From positions 1,426,001 to 1,490,000 of the forward strand of contig NZ_CP059597.1 in NCBI RefSeq assembly GCF_022369435.1: 64,000 bases of DNA. Direction: 5' to 3'. Position numbers and translations under genes: made by a program. This DNA comes from Campylobacter sp. RM10537. GTDB taxonomy: Bacteria > Campylobacterota > Campylobacteria > Campylobacterales > Campylobacteraceae. Of the stretch, positions 63,818-64,000 are shown piece by piece (positions within the stretch are counted from its first letter, which is position 1; every line of letters starts with the position of its first letter). The notes below the pieces were generated by a model, which was given only the letters and a program-made list of their open reading frames with translations, did no database searches and was not told the DNA's origin.

Positions 63818-64000
63818 TTTGGCTCTCTCTTGTAACAAACTTAGTTTTAAATGGTAATTTATGCATTGCTAAAGTTAATGCTTCTTTAGCCATTTCTTCA
63901 CTTACTCCTGCCATTTCATATATAATACGACCTGGTTTGATATTCATTACCCATTCTTCAACAGCACCTTTACCCTTACCCATACGAGTTTCTAAAGGTT
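63804..64000 (-). CDS. rplP: Ribosomal protein L16, C-terminal part
   Basis: The gene runs off the right edge. The visible 65 codons give [40 protein letters not shown] and the end [11 protein letters not shown] with TGA at 63804-63806. It overlaps the rpmC start by 14 bases. Confidence 0.95.
   Translation of the reverse strand, partial: PLETRMGKGKGAVEEWVMNIKPGRIIYEMAGVSEEMAKEALTLAMHKLPFKTKFVTRESQNEIY

Overview
The window is chromosomal DNA of a thermophilic Campylobacter, closest to the C. jejuni/C. coli group. The support is very low G+C, gene order that largely follows two C. jejuni NCTC 11168 blocks as I remember them (about Cj0196c-Cj0265c, then Cj1669c-Cj1701c), futalosine-route menaquinone synthesis (mqnD), a TMAO/DMSO reductase with its own cytochrome c, Tlp-type chemoreceptors, and PglB N-glycosylation sequons in several envelope proteins. 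Many proteins differ noticeably from remembered C. jejuni sequences, so a related species or divergent lineage is possible. Species and locus-tag equivalences come from memory, not from a search.

Layout. 1-1111: 5' part of a chemoreceptor running off the left edge, with a broken-looking start. 1172-6084: purF, dapB, rarA, a YdgA-like protein and a small secreted protein, all leftward. 6329-13412: rightward OPT transporter, uppP, thrS-infC, and an EcoRI-family restriction endonuclease with a D12-class adenine methylase. 13414-19241: leftward pcm, pncB, nrdB, RDD protein, pyrE, frr, secG and a Bax-inhibitor-1 protein. 19402-21902: carbonic anhydrase and an MscS channel. 21921-25895: nifU-iscS, a hemerythrin, and a 387-residue protein behind a textbook sigma-54 promoter. 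26053-28709: rpmI and rplT converge on a cytoplasmic FIST-domain chemoreceptor whose last codons lie in a 10-base G tract. 28915-36464: HDOD protein, small unknowns, moaC, xth, eptC-dgkA and pyrC. 36789-39890: TMAO/DMSO reductase and cytochrome c.

40178-44083 looks like accessory DNA at a rearrangement junction: a chemoreceptor sharing 164 identical bases with the one at the left edge, debris of a membrane-protein gene, and an AT-rich orphan gene of 359 codons beside a five-tRNA cluster (Pro, His, Arg, Arg, Leu). From 44561 on the order is again Campylobacter core: secreted ATP-dependent ligase, AMIN-domain glycoprotein, FtsB-like protein, eno, recA, mqnD, fliQ, murB, a CysQ-like phosphatase, an antiporter, bioB, topA and an MFS transporter. 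The window ends in the secY-to-rplP part of the ribosomal protein operon.

No insertion sequence, prophage, CRISPR array or rRNA was seen. Genes are tightly packed with frequent 1-20 base overlaps, and several convergent pairs share one hairpin that contains a stop codon of each gene. The most notable non-core signals are the phase-variable-looking G tract in the chemoreceptor, the sigma-54 promoter for the 387-residue protein, the intact EcoRI-like restriction-modification pair, the orphan gene beside the tRNAs, and the chemoreceptor repeats flanking 40 kb. I found nothing that clearly amounts to a wholly new multi-gene system.
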